Assembly: GCA_002104905.1 (NCBI GenBank)
Contig: MCFE01000371.1
Coordinates: 1-64,000 of the forward strand
DNA from: Basidiobolus meristosporus CBS 931.73
Lineage: Eukaryota; Basidiobolomycota; Basidiobolomycetes; Basidiobolales; Basidiobolaceae
DNA: 64,000 bases
Direction of reading: 5' to 3'
A program made the position numbers and the translations under genes. Below, one piece after another: positions 46,503 through 60,845 of this stretch. The notes beneath the pieces are model-generated. The model saw only the letters and a list, made by a program, of their open reading frames with translations. It searched no databases and had not been told where the DNA came from. Every line of letters begins with the position of its first letter. The first letter of the stretch is position 1.

Positions 46503-48128
46503 TTATTGTTTAACTTTGGTGACTTGCACTGTCAGCTCGTTCACGAGCCCTGCGGTGATGCGATGGACTTGCTCCAGCACATACTGCTCGCTGACTTGGG
46601 GCTCCACGCATACCTCCAACGACCCCACCAGCGTGGTCTTCGTCGGGGACCAGAAATGAATGTTTTTGCACCCCAACACGTTGGGCAAGGAGTTGATCTA
46701 CAAGATGGGGTTAGCCAAGAGCCGGTGGTCGGCAGGCTTGGGAATCATTTACCTCCAGGATCCTCTGTTCAATCGAGGGCAACTTCTCCTTGGGTGTGGT
46801 TTGCAGCAGCAGCTTACTGGACTCTACCGCGGCTGGGAAGCTGATGTAGAACATCCCCAGTGACTCCAGAATGGTGATGGCCTGATCTAAGAACGTGGCT
46901 TGGCTCCTGGGGGAGTCGTGAGTTAGTAACGGCTGGGTAAACGTGGCTCGCAATACTCACCTGTCGGCTGCTAGCAAATCGATCAAGAGGATGGCCAGCG
47001 CAGAAACCAGTCCGATGCCATTGAAGGGGTTGCTAAGCAGCTGTTGGGCAGACGACGAACGTCCTCTCTCTAGATGCGGTGGCTCAGATGATGTCAAGGG
47101 GATGGAGTTGAAATGGATGGGTGGTACCTGGATGAGCCAGCTTGGAGGCGGCCATAATCAAGATTGCTGCGGGAATCAGTAGGTATTTGGAGTACGAGAT
47201 GCCGTGGCCATGGTGGCCCTCGCTTACTAGCATGTGCTCGAATCCCTCTTTGATCGAGTACATCCCAGCGAAGATCAGGAAGATGCTGTTGGACAGGCCA
47301 AGCAGGGTGACAACTCTATTCAAACTGCATGGTTCGGTCAGTAAGATGGCAATCTCCTCTCAAGGACGCATCCACTCACCCATAAGGATATCCAGGGTTC
47401 TGAAGGTAGGCAAGGGTGCGGTGGTTGGTGAATAACAGAGAGGTGAACCTTGTCAGCACGTTGAAACTGTCGAATAGAACAAAGTAGGAGAACCCAATGA
47501 CCGACAGATTTTCAGTGGCATGTCCGTAGACCCAAATGGCCAAACCGAAGGTGCCGATTGCTGCGCTTTGCGACAAAACACTTTTCTGGTCTGGATCAAG
47601 GTTCTTCATGATTTTACTGACACATATCTTATGATTGTTACCGTGTCCGTGCCCATGCTCGTGGTGGTGGTGATGATGATCGTGGTTATGGTTATGATGG
47701 TGTTGGTCTTGGGGATGATGCTGAGGATGGTCATGGTGTTGAGAGGAGCAATGGCCGTGGTCGTGGTGATGACTGTGGCCCTGGGAGTCCATGTCAAAAG
47801 AGGCTCTTTCCCTTGCATGTGACCGTAGGTGCGGGAGTCTGGTATCCTGCGTAGGTATATGGTACTGGTCTTGAGTTAGTGGCTGTGAAAAGGTGTGAGA
47901 GACCGGTCTCAAATGGTCGGTTGACTGAGGGTGAGAGTGGGGTGGGGATGAGGATGAGGATGAGCGTGTGGATCTGCTTGATAGGGTTGAGCTGGAAAGC
48001 CCTCCTGAGCATACACCTCTTGTTCGGAGTAGCCATATCTTGGCCTTTGAAGAAGCAAAGTCAATTTCGAACTTTACGGTGATCTAGAAGATGTGACCTT
48101 ACCACTGGTTTCCTGTATGACTCGACAT
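46503..48128 (-). CDS. Zrg17-like CDF zinc transporter
   Basis: Cation diffusion facilitator; Zrg17 proteins work with Msc2 to load zinc into the ER and secretory pathway. The model has seven exons (48128-48103, 48044-48017, 47924-47380, 47324-47128, 47069-46961, 46906-46753, 46697-46503) and 417 aa, with all phases compatible. A His-rich stretch (about 63-112) precedes the membrane segments, including FGLAIWVYGHATENLSVIGF, YLLIPAAILIMAASKL and GIGLVSALAILLIDLL. A short cytosolic C-terminal domain follows. The paired metal-site His/Asp pattern of active CDF pumps is weak, as expected for Zrg17/ZnT6-type partner subunits. The 5' end is the least certain part: intron 2 (47925-48016) reads as coding-like His-Pro repeats but leads to a stop if kept. 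Confidence 0.85.
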
Positions 48129-48690
48129 TACTTTCCTAACTACCAAAGAAAGGAACCCCGCCTGGATTTAACTAGACTTCAAATTTGTGAGGCCCGATTC
48201 TCATTGGAGCAATGTATCCACTCGTACATGTGTGCCACTCAGCCCATTCCATTGGTGGTAATTCCCAGCAATTTCTCCCAAACAATCTACTGATGGTGCC
48301 TTGTGTCTGAAAGGAGCGAGTGGCAAGCGTCCCCAAGACAGCACACCGAGCTTGAGCTCGAGGTAGAGAGAGCACAGTGGGCAAAGGAGAGGGCACAGTG
48401 AGCCCAAGGCAGAGTGCTGCAGCTCGCCCAAACCTTTATCTCCGGTTAGGCTTAATGAAATAGTCTTAATGTGGCGGCGCAATCCCCATATTTGGTGGAC
48501 TTCGCGTTCTTTTCAGATTCGCACCTGGACAGCCAATATAGCAATATACATTGGTTAGGTTAGATTAAGTAATAAATCGAGCACTCAATTAGCCATTTTT
48601 TATGCCACTCTTTATTTCGCACAATACCGAGTTTTCTCATTTATACCCGCGCTGTCAGTTCCCGGCCAACCTTCGTTTCTTTCCTCCACT
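48129..48690. other. Divergent intergenic region
   Basis: 562 bp between the zinc transporter and the V-ATPase subunit gene, shared promoter space. No gene was recognised. Confidence 0.5.
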
Positions 48691-49048
48691 ATGAAATTGG
48701 CTTTCTGTCCCCCAGCTTGCGCCATCTGCTGCAGCATACTCAGCGTGATCGGCATCATCTTCTTGGTAGGTTGACGTGCATCTGCTTTGAGGCTTGACTA
48801 ACAGCGTACACAGGGCATCCTTGGACTCCTTTTCAAAATCGAAGTCCACGAGCTTGTTGAGGGCGAAAAAGCTCCCGATGACCCACAAGCAGTTGCCAAG
48901 GGCTGCTTCGTCGCCGCCGGAATATATGTCGCGTTCCTGGCCTTGTCCCTCTGTCAGGTAAGCAGCAGGGCACGCTCCACGTTTGGGTCACACTCTCTAA
49001 CACTTGCTTTCCAAGACCTGGCTTCATAGGAAACAACATAGAGACTAA
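48691..49048 (+). CDS. V-ATPase subunit f / RNase kappa-like small membrane protein
   Basis: Small two-helix membrane protein; in yeast and animals this family is a subunit of the V-ATPase membrane sector. Three exons (48691-48765, 48814-48957, 49016-49048) give 83 aa, with GT-AG introns and exact codon boundaries. The sequence has a Cys-rich first helix (CPPACAICCSILSVIGIIFL), a short luminal loop, then GCFVAAGIYVAFLALSLCQ and a basic tail. The FxxIEVHELVEG and CFVAAGIYV parts resemble RNASEK (NCFIAAGLYL) and give the family call. Each exon is too short for a simple open-frame search, and a longer antisense frame overlaps it. Family call by motif memory only. Confidence 0.82.
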
Positions 49049-49568
49049 TTTTGTCACTCCTCATTTTAATATAAGCAACCTACGATCAATACCATCTTTA
49101 CTCATTAATAAAACCTCGAATTGGGACATTATTGCCACATAGGTTGCTGGTGGAACTGCTTCGCATACCATGAAACTACGTAAATTGCCCACCAGAGCGC
49201 TATTTATTGAAGATTGGATCTCTTGGCAAGGGGCACCAGGAGCTGGAATTGATGATGAATCCAAACACTGTGTGATGCAGCATGTGAAAGTCCACCACAA
49301 ACTGGGCCAAAAAGAATCATCGCATTTGGGTTGGTGCGCGCTTGTGCACCTCCAGCATTTGCGGAGAATGGGCTGCGCTCACTCCGTAGAGTTTTGGGAA
49401 ATGAGCTTATTTTCAATGAGATTTGTGTTTCCCAATATCACGAATGTGGCACAAATGAGCAGCTTCCCAATTGAACGCAGGATGGGTGAATCATTGGTGG
49501 ATGCTGATAATCTCCTAGAATAAAACTCCCAGGTGCTGGCCGGCCAGCTTCTCATCTCCCCTCCTGCC
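49049..49568. other. Intergenic region
   Basis: Between the V-ATPase subunit gene and the desaturase gene. An open frame at 49170-49523 has no recognisable domain and is not called. Confidence 0.45.
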
Positions 49569-50961
49569 ATGTCTCCATCACCGCCTTCCACGATGGCCGC
49601 CTCCTCGTTTACCATGGACGAGGTGCGAAGCCGCGTGAAGAATGGCGAAATCCTCATCGTCTGCGACCAGCGCATCTACAAGCTGAATAAGTGGATCAAG
49701 CACCACCCAGGCGGGGAGCTTGCTGTGCGACACATGCTGGGCAGAGATGCAACTGACGTGGTCCGAGCCATGCACCCAGAGTGGGTGCTGACCAAAACGA
49801 TGAAGCATTTCTATGTTGGCGACCTGGCGCAGGATTCTCTGGCCACCGTCCATCCCAACCCCGAGCTGAAGGAGCAGCAGCATATTTCCGATGCCTACAA
49901 GCGACTGGAAGCCAAGATCCGCGCCCTAGGGCTGTACGAGACGAACTACACGTGCTACGCCTGGGAAGCTGGCCGCTGTTCGATAGCTTTTGCGCTTATG
50001 CTGGGCCTGATCCTCTGGGGACCCCAAACCACCTGGAGCTATGTCATCGCCGCACTCGCCAACGCTTTCGTCTGGCACCAAAGCGCCTTCTGTGCCCATG
50101 ATGCAGGCCACAACGAGATCACGCAGAACATGACCTACGACAGCATCATCGGGATCCTCCTGGGTAACTATCTGGCCGGCCTGTCCATCGGATGGTGGAA
50201 GAAGAGCCACAACGTCCACCACATCATCACCAACCACCCCGAGCACGACCCCGACATCCAGCACTTGCCGTTCTTTGCAGTCACCACAAAGTTCTTCAAC
50301 AACCTCTTCTCCAGCTACCACAACAAAGTCCTGGTCTTCGACCGCCCCTCGAGATTCTTCGTCTCCCTTCAGCATTACCTGTACTACCCCATCCTCTGCT
50401 TCGGCCGGTTCAACCTGTACGTCCAAGGGTTGATTTTCCTGGCGACCGATGACCACGCTCCCCTTAGGAAGTGGGAGTTCCTGGGGATGGCGTTCTTCTT
50501 CACCTGGTACTCCTACCTCATGTCCTTCATCCCTACCTGGGGGCTGGTCTTTCATGTACATCATGATTTCCCACGTATTCACCATGATGCTTCACGTCCA
50601 AATCACCCTGTCGCACTTCGGTATGTCCACCGACGACCACGGCCTCGACGAATGCTTCGCCTCCCGGCAGCTGCGCACCACCATGGACGTGGACTGCCCA
50701 GCCTGGTTCGACTGGTTCCACGGCGGCCTACAGTTCCAGGCCATCCACCACCTCTTCCCACGCGTCCCCCGACACAACCTACGCACCGCGCGGCCCCTCG
50801 TCGAGGAGTTCTGCCAAGAGGTCGGGCTGGAGTACCACAACTACGGCTTCGTCAAGGGGAACGGGATCGTGATCGGGGCGATGCGGGATGTTGCCAACCA
50901 AGTGGGCTTCATCATGAAGGTCGCTGCCCACGAAGCGCATCAGCATCTCCACGTAGAGTAG
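49569..50961 (+). pseudogene. Cytochrome b5-fusion fatty acid desaturase (sphingolipid delta-8 type), one frameshift
   Basis: Would introduce a double bond into the long-chain base of sphingolipids at the ER membrane. The N-terminal cytochrome b5 domain carries HPGG (haem ligand region). Three His boxes follow: HDAGH, HNVHH, and QAIHH in GLQFQAIHHLF, where Gln replaces the first His as in front-end desaturases. The first frame runs from the ATG at 49569 to about 50550. The conserved sequence then continues in another frame (from FMYIMISHVFTMMLH) to the stop at 50961. One extra base lies within about 50537-50556, near a run of five G and a run of three T. No intron signal explains it. The gene is otherwise intact with normal composition, so a consensus error is at least as likely as a true mutation. 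Delta-8 versus another front-end specificity is inferred from overall similarity. Confidence 0.85.
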
Positions 50962-51391
50962 AGGGCGGTTTTTGATGTAAAATTCTGTAGATTAGCTATA
51001 TCCTGAGCGCACATCCGTGTGGCTAATTCCAACTCCATTTAATCACCGCAAACTCCATTTAATCACAAATAAACTCCATTTAATCACCGGCCAACTCCAT
51101 TTAATCACAAATAAACTCTATTCAATCACCAACAGACTCCATCGCAGACAAGCTAACCTATCCTATGATCACGACTGATCCCACTTCTGCGCCGACATCA
51201 CCATCCCCATCGTTTCACACAATCACCCATCATGGGATCGGGTAATATCACCTGAAAATCCGTGGCCCTTTCCTTTGTACCAGTCTTTTCCAGTCCGGGT
51301 GCAACCACTTTTTGTTTCTCCTTCAACCTCTTTTGCGTGCACGAGTCTCCTTCTTCCCAGTTACTTGCTCGAGATTACCTAACCGGGCGTC
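50962..51391. other. Intergenic region with a minisatellite
   Basis: Between the desaturase and Cla4-like genes. It contains the short tandem repeat at 51031-51130 and the kinase promoter. No gene was recognised. Confidence 0.5.
51031..51130. repeat. Short tandem repeat (AACTCCATTTAATCAC)
   Basis: Five copies of AACTCCATTTAATCAC (the last with two changes), separated by 4-6 bp, giving an irregular period of about 20 bp. Confidence 0.9.
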
Positions 51392-53688
<2,297 letters not shown>

Positions 53689-54700
53689 CTTTAACCACCC
53701 CATGTAACCTTCCCTAAACACCACCACCACCACCACCACCACCTTCACCCCCCCACCCTTTATCCCTGCTCATATTCATCTTCTTATCTATCACTTCATT
53801 ATCCTTACCTTGCCTTCTCTTCCCACCCCCACTTCTCCCCTATCACCATACCCACTTCACCCCACTCCCATAATTGGCGTCTTAACCAGATGTCCCTTGC
53901 CATCACCACCACCACCACCACCACCGCCGCCATCGCTGTTATCATCGCTACCGTTATCCACCCAGTCCACTTTTTCTCGCCCCTGTGCCCGGCGTGGTCA
54001 TAGAATCTCCCAGCCCACCCATGGATTAGATGGGAGGGGAGGGGAGGGGAGTGGTATGGATCCGGAGAGCATCCATTCCGGTGGATGGTGGGGATGGCTC
54101 GTCCCCCGAACCGTTGCGTGAGGGCGCGGAGGAGGAGACCCCGGTCGTGTCGGGACTGTTTCCGGTGAGCGCCCTTGAACATCACCGGGATCCATCCCCT
54201 TCTCTCCCTTCCCCCCCTCCTCCTCCTACTCCTCCGCTTCCCTCTCTTCCCCTCTTCTCCAGCTTATCTGTACCAAACCATTTCAATAAACCCATGTTTC
54301 GTCCTGCTTCGTCCCCCGCCTCGCTTCCCTCCTGCATCTGCTTCCTGGAGCATGATCCTGTCCACCAGATGTCCCCACCCTGGGATCCGCGTGACATTCC
54401 GCATCGCTGGCTTGAACGCCCTCCTGCACTACCATGGATTGGGCCACTTTGTGCTCGCGTCCACTCATTCCCCACCCTCCAATACCCCGCGTCACGCCAT
54501 CCAAGACAGTTACACCCCGCCAAGGGAGTTTGGGGGGGAGGTTCGGCGAGGGGATCGATTGTGGTGGCCGCGTTGGGGAACCATTGAGGACTGAGCGATG
54601 CCATCGCAGTGGAGGTAGGTCTAGCAGAGTTAGGTACAGGGTACGCAGTTCACTCCGTCTCATCCCACTCAATAAATCCACCCGCGATCTCTGCCAGCCC
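53689..54700. other. Pyrimidine-rich 3' region without a recognised gene
   Basis: Downstream of the kinase gene. It has strongly C/T-rich stretches, a GGGGA-type run near 54034-54050 and AATAAATC at 54671. Overlapping open frames on both strands (up to 185 codons) are low-complexity and mirror the base bias. A small spliced gene cannot be excluded. Confidence 0.45.
53719..53745. repeat. Trinucleotide repeat (CAC/ACC)
   Basis: About nine CAC units just after the kinase stop codon. A second run of about seven lies near 53907-53930. Confidence 0.9.
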
Positions 54701-56511
54701 CCCTATTACTGATGGTCAGGCCTTGTGAGTGGCTTGGCTTGGGGTAGATCCGTACCTAAGCACCGGTCCCCCGGGAATTGTTGGGGATTCTGCTAGATTT
54801 CCCAGGCCAAAATCGGTCCACGTTATGATGGCCCACAACACGCTGGCCCCTGTTCACCTTCACCAATTGGTGTTTGTCTCCACTGCTTCGCATAGCAATG
54901 CACTTCTCAGCAATCTGACTGCATCCCAACCACCCTGTGATGGATTGCTGGATACTCTCGACCATGGTTGGTGCACAGTCTGGTCACATGGGGCTACAGA
55001 TTGGATGGATCGGTCAACTTTTCAGGTGTAAATTTCTCTGTGGTTGGAAACCTGACTGCTGCCATATCTGGCATGAGCACCACCCAGGTGCAGTACTGTT
55101 GGGATGTATGATGACCACCTGTCCTTGCAAAGGCTGGAATCTCTGATATCAAAACAGCCAACATCAAGATATATTGGTGGTGCTGGATGGCTTGCAGGCA
55201 TGGATATCCACAATCCATCCCCTATGAAAAATGACCTGGTCCTTCAGGTGGAACCAATCCAGATCAGCTGTCAGGATCCCACAAAGAGGTCATCATAATG
55301 TCAGCAGCTTGGAATTATTGACCCTCTTCACCATCTTATGGAGGGATTGTAATGGTGTTTTGCCATTTTGAGTGCCAAATCAAGTAATATACTTCATGGT
55401 GCTTTAACAGTCCCTTTGGTGGGACTTGCATGGCATTCTGATGGTCTTAGGATGGTCAACATTTACTCAAGTGGACCTAACCAGTCAATGTATGTAAATG
55501 CCTTACATGGAAAAAAACTTGACATTGTTTTGACAGTCTTGAGGTGGATCTCTGTTGGCATTACCACAGCAGTATGGTGGCCTACAGCTAGTCCTGTATA
55601 ATGCCACCATACCAATTTACCAAATGGTATCTCAATTTTCTACCTCCCCTTGCACCATTCACATATTCCACTGTAGAATCACCCCACCTTGTTTGCTTAC
55701 CCACTACCACCTTGGGTATTCCACTTACAGTTTCAATCAAAAGAAAAACATGGCCTCCTGCCTACTAACCCCTACATTTGTGCACACCTGCTGCAGTTGA
55801 CATGCTTTTATCACCTCAACTTCACAGCTTTTCAGTGAGATACTTGCAAAGTGACCATATTGCTTGTATTGCTGGTAGCATATACACCTTGCAAACATAT
55901 TCTGGATTGCCACCACATTTGCCATGAATACCTCATAAATCTCCTTGATGTACTTGTTGGTACTTTGCCAATATATTCCTTCTCCTGCTAGATTCTGGTC
56001 CCCATCATAGATGCACTCTGGTTCTTGTTTGTGTGAATTCCATATTGAAAGGTGTCAAAAATGGCTTGTACCCAGTATAAACCTGGCATACTTTGGTAAA
56101 CTCATCCTTATAAAAATCAGCTGCTTGTTGTATGCAACCCAACATTGCATTACTTGATTGATCACCCATGCATTGGGGCTGCTTAGCTTCTTATTGCCAA
56201 AGGCATAAAGTATCCATGGGCACATGTGTGCTCAGGTTCTCCCAACTCTTCTTAGCTGTCCTCAATGTGCCAACTCATCACATCCATGATGGACCTCAGG
56301 GTAATATTCTTCATGAGATTGGGATATGGTAGTACTTGCAACTTGACTTGTCTTACTATCCCCTTAGACATCTGCTCTTCAGGAAACTCCAAAGGGTGAA
56401 GAGAGCTTGGATATTCTCTACTCCCCATGCAAGATGGGGTGGAGGATGAACTCAGTAGCAGCAGAGATCTATATTTTACAGTGTTATGCTTGTGGTATAG
56501 CCACTCAAATC
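54701..56511. other. CpG-poor decayed repeat zone
   Basis: Composition changes abruptly from the GC-rich gene island to CpG-poor sequence. Only short, stop-ridden frames are present and no domain was recognised. Probably old, mutated transposon sequence. Confidence 0.45.
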
Positions 56512-56860
56512 TGTTGTAAGAGTCTTGGAGATATTGGAAGTGATTGGGAGAACAAGTAGATTATGTGGTTTTCACTTAATGATTTATTGAATGTAAAAGT
56601 GGTATTTATACTTTTACCCGATCTTGGCATTACAAACACGTAGAATAGGCTAAGGAAGGTCCCAAGAACATGTGTGCAAAGTTTGGGGCTGTTTGGACAA
56701 CTTTGAGAATTTTCATGTTCAGGGTACCAGGTATTTTGGTGAAAATATTCCAAGTGAATCCCAACAAGGAATTTGGTCAGTATTCTCTAGGATTTAAAGG
56801 TAATGATCTAAGTGACTAAGTTAGGTGAATACTTAGGTGGAAATACAAATTTTTACAACA
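56512..56860 (-). repeat. Copia 3' LTR (349 bp)
   Basis: On the plus strand it begins TGTTGTAAGAGTC and ends TTTTTACAACA. It carries a TATAAATACC-type box and AATAAATC on the minus strand. This is the reference copy for the solo LTRs in the window. Confidence 0.93.
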
Positions 56861-56871
56861 CTCCCACTCAG

Positions 56872-59800
56872 CTAAATGTTCATACTGACTAGTCCTAATT
56901 TTGACCTAAGATATTCAAACTTGTCTCTAGCTAATGGTTTGGTAAATATGTCTGCAATCATTTCATCTGTAGGACAGTAAACTAAGCTAACTAAGTTATT
57001 CTCTATAGCTTCACGTATGAAATGATGTCTAATATCTATGTGCTTGGTTCTAGCATGAAAAGTTGGATTTCTACCTAATTGTATACATCCTTGATTATCT
57101 TGAAATAAGGTAATAGGAGTTTTTTGACATAGGCCTAAATCTGTAAACAGCTTTTCTAACCACATTGCTTCTTTTGTTGCTTCACAGGCTGCCATATACT
57201 CTGCCTCTGTGGTGGAAAGTGCTACAGTTGGTTGCTTTCTTGAATTCCATGAAATTGCTCCTTTACAGTAAAGAAAGGTGTATCCTGTGGTGGATCTTCT
57301 GTCTTCTACACTTTGTCCCCAATCTGCATCAGAGTATCCCACAAGATCTTGTTCTGAGTCCTTATAAGTGTATCTTAAGCAAATATCAGCAGTTCCTTTT
57401 AGGTATCTAAAAATCCGCTTAACCGCTGCAATATGATCAGATCCATAGTTCTGATTATGTTGGCTGACAACTCCCACTGAATATGAGATATCTGGACGTG
57501 TTCCAAGCATGATATACATCAGACTGCCAACCATAGATTGATAAGGAAAGTCAGGGCTTTCAGATGGCACCAAGCTCTCTTGATTTGCTTGGGTTTTGAC
57601 CAAGTTAAAGTTTGTCTCCATTGGGGTAGCTGCCGGTTTACAGTCTTCCATTTTGTACTTCTTTAGTATATCTTGAATATACTTGGATTGGCTTAGGGTA
57701 ATAGTCTGGGTACTTCTGTCTATGGAGAACTTAATCCCTAAGTAGTAACTAAGTTCTCCTAAATCAGACATCTTGAACTCCTTAGATAGGCTGGATTTTG
57801 TCTCTTCCAATGTTTCTAGGTTATTAGCGGCTATAATAAGATCATCCACATATAGAGCTAATAGAACTGGATTTGCTCTATCTGGCTTATAGTATATACT
57901 ATAGTCAGCATTACTTCTTTTGAAACTCAAAGATTCCAAACAAGAATCTATCTTGCAATTCTAGGCTCTTGGTGATTGTTTGAGACCATATAGTGACTTT
58001 TTAAGCTTGCAGACCAAGTGGGGGTTATCTTGGTCAATAAACCCATCAGGCTGGTCCATATACATGTCCTTATCAAGTTCTCTATTCAAAAATGCAGTTT
58101 TTACATCCATTTGATGAATAAAAAACTTATATTTTGCTGCAATAGCCAAAATTAATCTGATGGACTTAAACTTGGCTACCGGTGCAAAGGTCTCAGTATA
58201 GTCAAGTCCTTTTGTTTGAGAGTATCCTTTGGCTACAAGTCTTGCTTTGTATTTCTCAATTGTACCATCAGCCTTGTATTTTGTCTTGAAGACCCATCTG
58301 CATCCAATTGATTTTTGGTTGATTGGTAATTTGACTAAGTCCCAAGTCTGATATTCCATCAGGGCCTGATATTCCTCAGTCATTGCAGATCTCCAAAGCT
58401 TTGTCTGAGGGCTATTTAGGGCCTCTTTTACAGTCTGGGGTTCATCAATATGAACTGAATAGGCATAGGCTAAGTTTGTACCCTCATTGATATAGTAATT
58501 TGGGCTATTTCTTGTCCAATTGGATCTCCGGGCATTTGATACTGGAATGATCACTTCTGGGATATTCCTGGGCACTAATTCTGGCTGAACCACGGCTGTA
58601 GAGTCCTCTGGAGTGAAAAAATTATCATTGTTTTGCTCTGATTCAATCCTGACAATTGGTGGACTTGAGATCAAATTTTTGTCATCATCTGATGTCATTT
58701 TTTGTGAAAATTTTGAATTTTCATCAAACAACACATCCCTGGACTTGATAAGCTTCTTTGCTTTGGTATTGTAGAGTCTGTATGCCTTACTCTCATTGCA
58801 GTAGCGCAAAAATATGCATTTTACACTTTTTGGCTTAAATTTTGACTGATTTCTGGCCAGTTTTTTGGCATATGCTGTACACCCAAATATTATTAGATGT
58901 TCTGCACTTGGTCTGTATCCATACCATGCTTCAGATGGAGTAGAATCACAAAGTATTCTGTTATAACTCCTATTTTTAAGATATACAGCAGTGGCAACTG
59001 ATTCCGCCCACAAATCATAGGATAATTTTTGATCATGGATCATAGATCTTGCCATATCAATTATTGATCTGTTAGCTTGTTCTGCTACTCCATTTTGCTG
59101 TGGGGAGTATGGTACAGTAGTCTCTTGCTTTATCCCATGAATTTTGCAGAAGTGGATGAAGAGTTTTGAGGTATATTCTCCACCATTGTCAGAGCGTATT
59201 TTCTTGATTTTTTCACCAGTGTCTCTCTCCACCATGGCTTTAAAATTCCTGAACTTAGACAGAGCTTCTTCCTTTCTCTCCATGAAGTAGACCCATGTGT
59301 ATCTTGTATAATCATCAATAAAAGTGATTAAATACTTCATCCCGCCTAAGGATAAATTTTGCATAGGTCCACACAGATCTGAGTGAATTAGATCTAATTT
59401 TTTCTTAGTTTTGATTAACCCAGAGCTCTTGAACGGTTGTCTGGCTTTTTTCCCATATATGCAAGCTTCACAGTGCTCCAAATTAGCTTGGGGATCAATT
59501 TTCACTCCAGAAATTAGCTGATCTTTGATCATTTTACGCAAATAATCAAAATAGATGTGTCCAAATCTCCTGTGCCAAAGCATTGGTGTTCCTTCATTTA
59601 AGTTACTTATATTGGCCTCCAAATATGATGGAATGTAAGTGATCTTGTATAGATTCTGATCTCTGATGCCCAAAGCAATATGGGCACCATTTTGATCAGT
59701 GATCCTGCATCCAGAATTGTCAAAACCAAACTGAGTCCTTCTGCTGTGGCCTTGCTTACAGAGAGTAGGTTCTTGGCTATTTCTGGTACATAGAGTACTT

Positions 59801-59894
59801 CTTTAAAGGTCAGTGTATGGCTTCCTTCACTGCTTCTTAGGTTTACTTGGATAGTTTCTTCTCCCACTGCATCAAGTGTTCTATTGTCACCCAT
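56872..59894 (-). pseudogene. Copia pol: integrase, reverse transcriptase, RNase H
   Basis: Two long frames separated by one stop. 57961-59673 carries the pre-integrase zinc region (HRRFGH..CEACIYGK), the integrase core (SDLCGP, SDNGGEY, PQQNGVAEQAN) and the start of RT (WVFKTKYKADG, FAPVAKFKSIR, MDVKTAFLN). 56872-57939 continues with YVDDLII, then RNase H (SDADWGQS, STTEAEYMA, DNQGCIQL, RTKHIDIRHHFIRE). The break at 57958-57960 is a TAG where this family usually has Trp. The part 59607-59894 is the protease C-terminal region in a shifted frame. Confidence 0.92.
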
Positions 59895-60840
59895 GAAAAC
59901 CTTCTTAATTGGAATTTCTTAATATTGGGTAAAAAGTTCTTTTTGGAGTGTAAAGTGTTGAGAAGCTCCAGAGTCAATATACCACGTCTGAGAATCCTTG
60001 TTTGTGTCATATTTAGTGCAGATATGAATAGTCTATTTTCAGTTGTTGCAGCATTTCCATATTCAGGCTTCTTTTGCTGATTATCTTTCTTTTTGAGACA
60101 CCGGTCTGATGTGTGTCCTTTCCTTTTGCAGTAGTTACAAAACAGGTTGCTGTTGCCTTTGTAGGGTCTTGGGCACCTCCTTTGTTGGTTATCATTGCTT
60201 ATTAAAGCATTTTCTTCTTCCTTCTTATTGGCGCTTAATTTTCTCAATTCTTCATCTAGGGGCCTTCCATATATGTAATTTAAGGTCAAATCTTCAGTTC
60301 TGGACTCTAGGGCTGATACAAGGCCCTGAAGCTTGTCTGCCAGGCTATTCAGGATGATAACTATCACATCCTCATCAGTAGTTGGTACGCCCACAGATTC
60401 CATCTCATCTACCAGCAGGGTAACTCTGTTAATTAGATTTTTCATTTCTTCTTCTGGCAGCATCTTTGTAGTAAAGAATTTTCAACTCAGATACATTTTC
60501 ATGGCAGCTGAACATGACTGGTAAGTGTCTTCTAATGCCTTCCAGGCATTCTTTGCCGTTTTTGCTCTTTAGCATTGAATTAGCAATTTGTCCTTGACAT
60601 TAAGGCAAATGCAGTTAAAGGCAGTTTGTTCTTTCTTCTGGTACTTTAAGGCTTCCTCTCCCACATTTTTAGGAGGGCATTCTTCTCCCATGAAAATATC
60701 CCAAAGGCCTCTTTCTTGTAGCAGCATCTTCATCTTCACCTTCCACACTTGGTAGTTAGATCCATCCAACTTTTCAGCAGAGGGAAAAATTCCAGTAATA
60801 GCAGTAGTAGACATTGCAGAGAGTGACAGCTTGGGGCTCA
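59843..60840 (-). pseudogene. Copia gag and protease, frame-broken
   Basis: 60569-60810 resembles the Copia gag start (AEKLDGSNYQVWKVKMKMLL). 59843-60463 continues gag, with a CCHC knuckle (CNYCKRKGHTSDRC), and reaches the protease active site (IDSGAS near 59975) in another frame. At least two frame breaks separate gag, protease and integrase. Confidence 0.88.
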
Positions 60841-60845
60841 TAACC

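Noticed and set aside
48655-49057. Minus-strand frames over the V-ATPase subunit gene
   Set aside because: The plus strand gives a spliced protein with a recognisable family and exact splice phases; the minus frames have none.
53810-54604. Pro/Ser- or Gly/Arg-rich frames up to 185 codons after the kinase gene
   Set aside because: They overlap on both strands and simply reflect C/T-rich and G/A-rich composition; no codon structure or domain.
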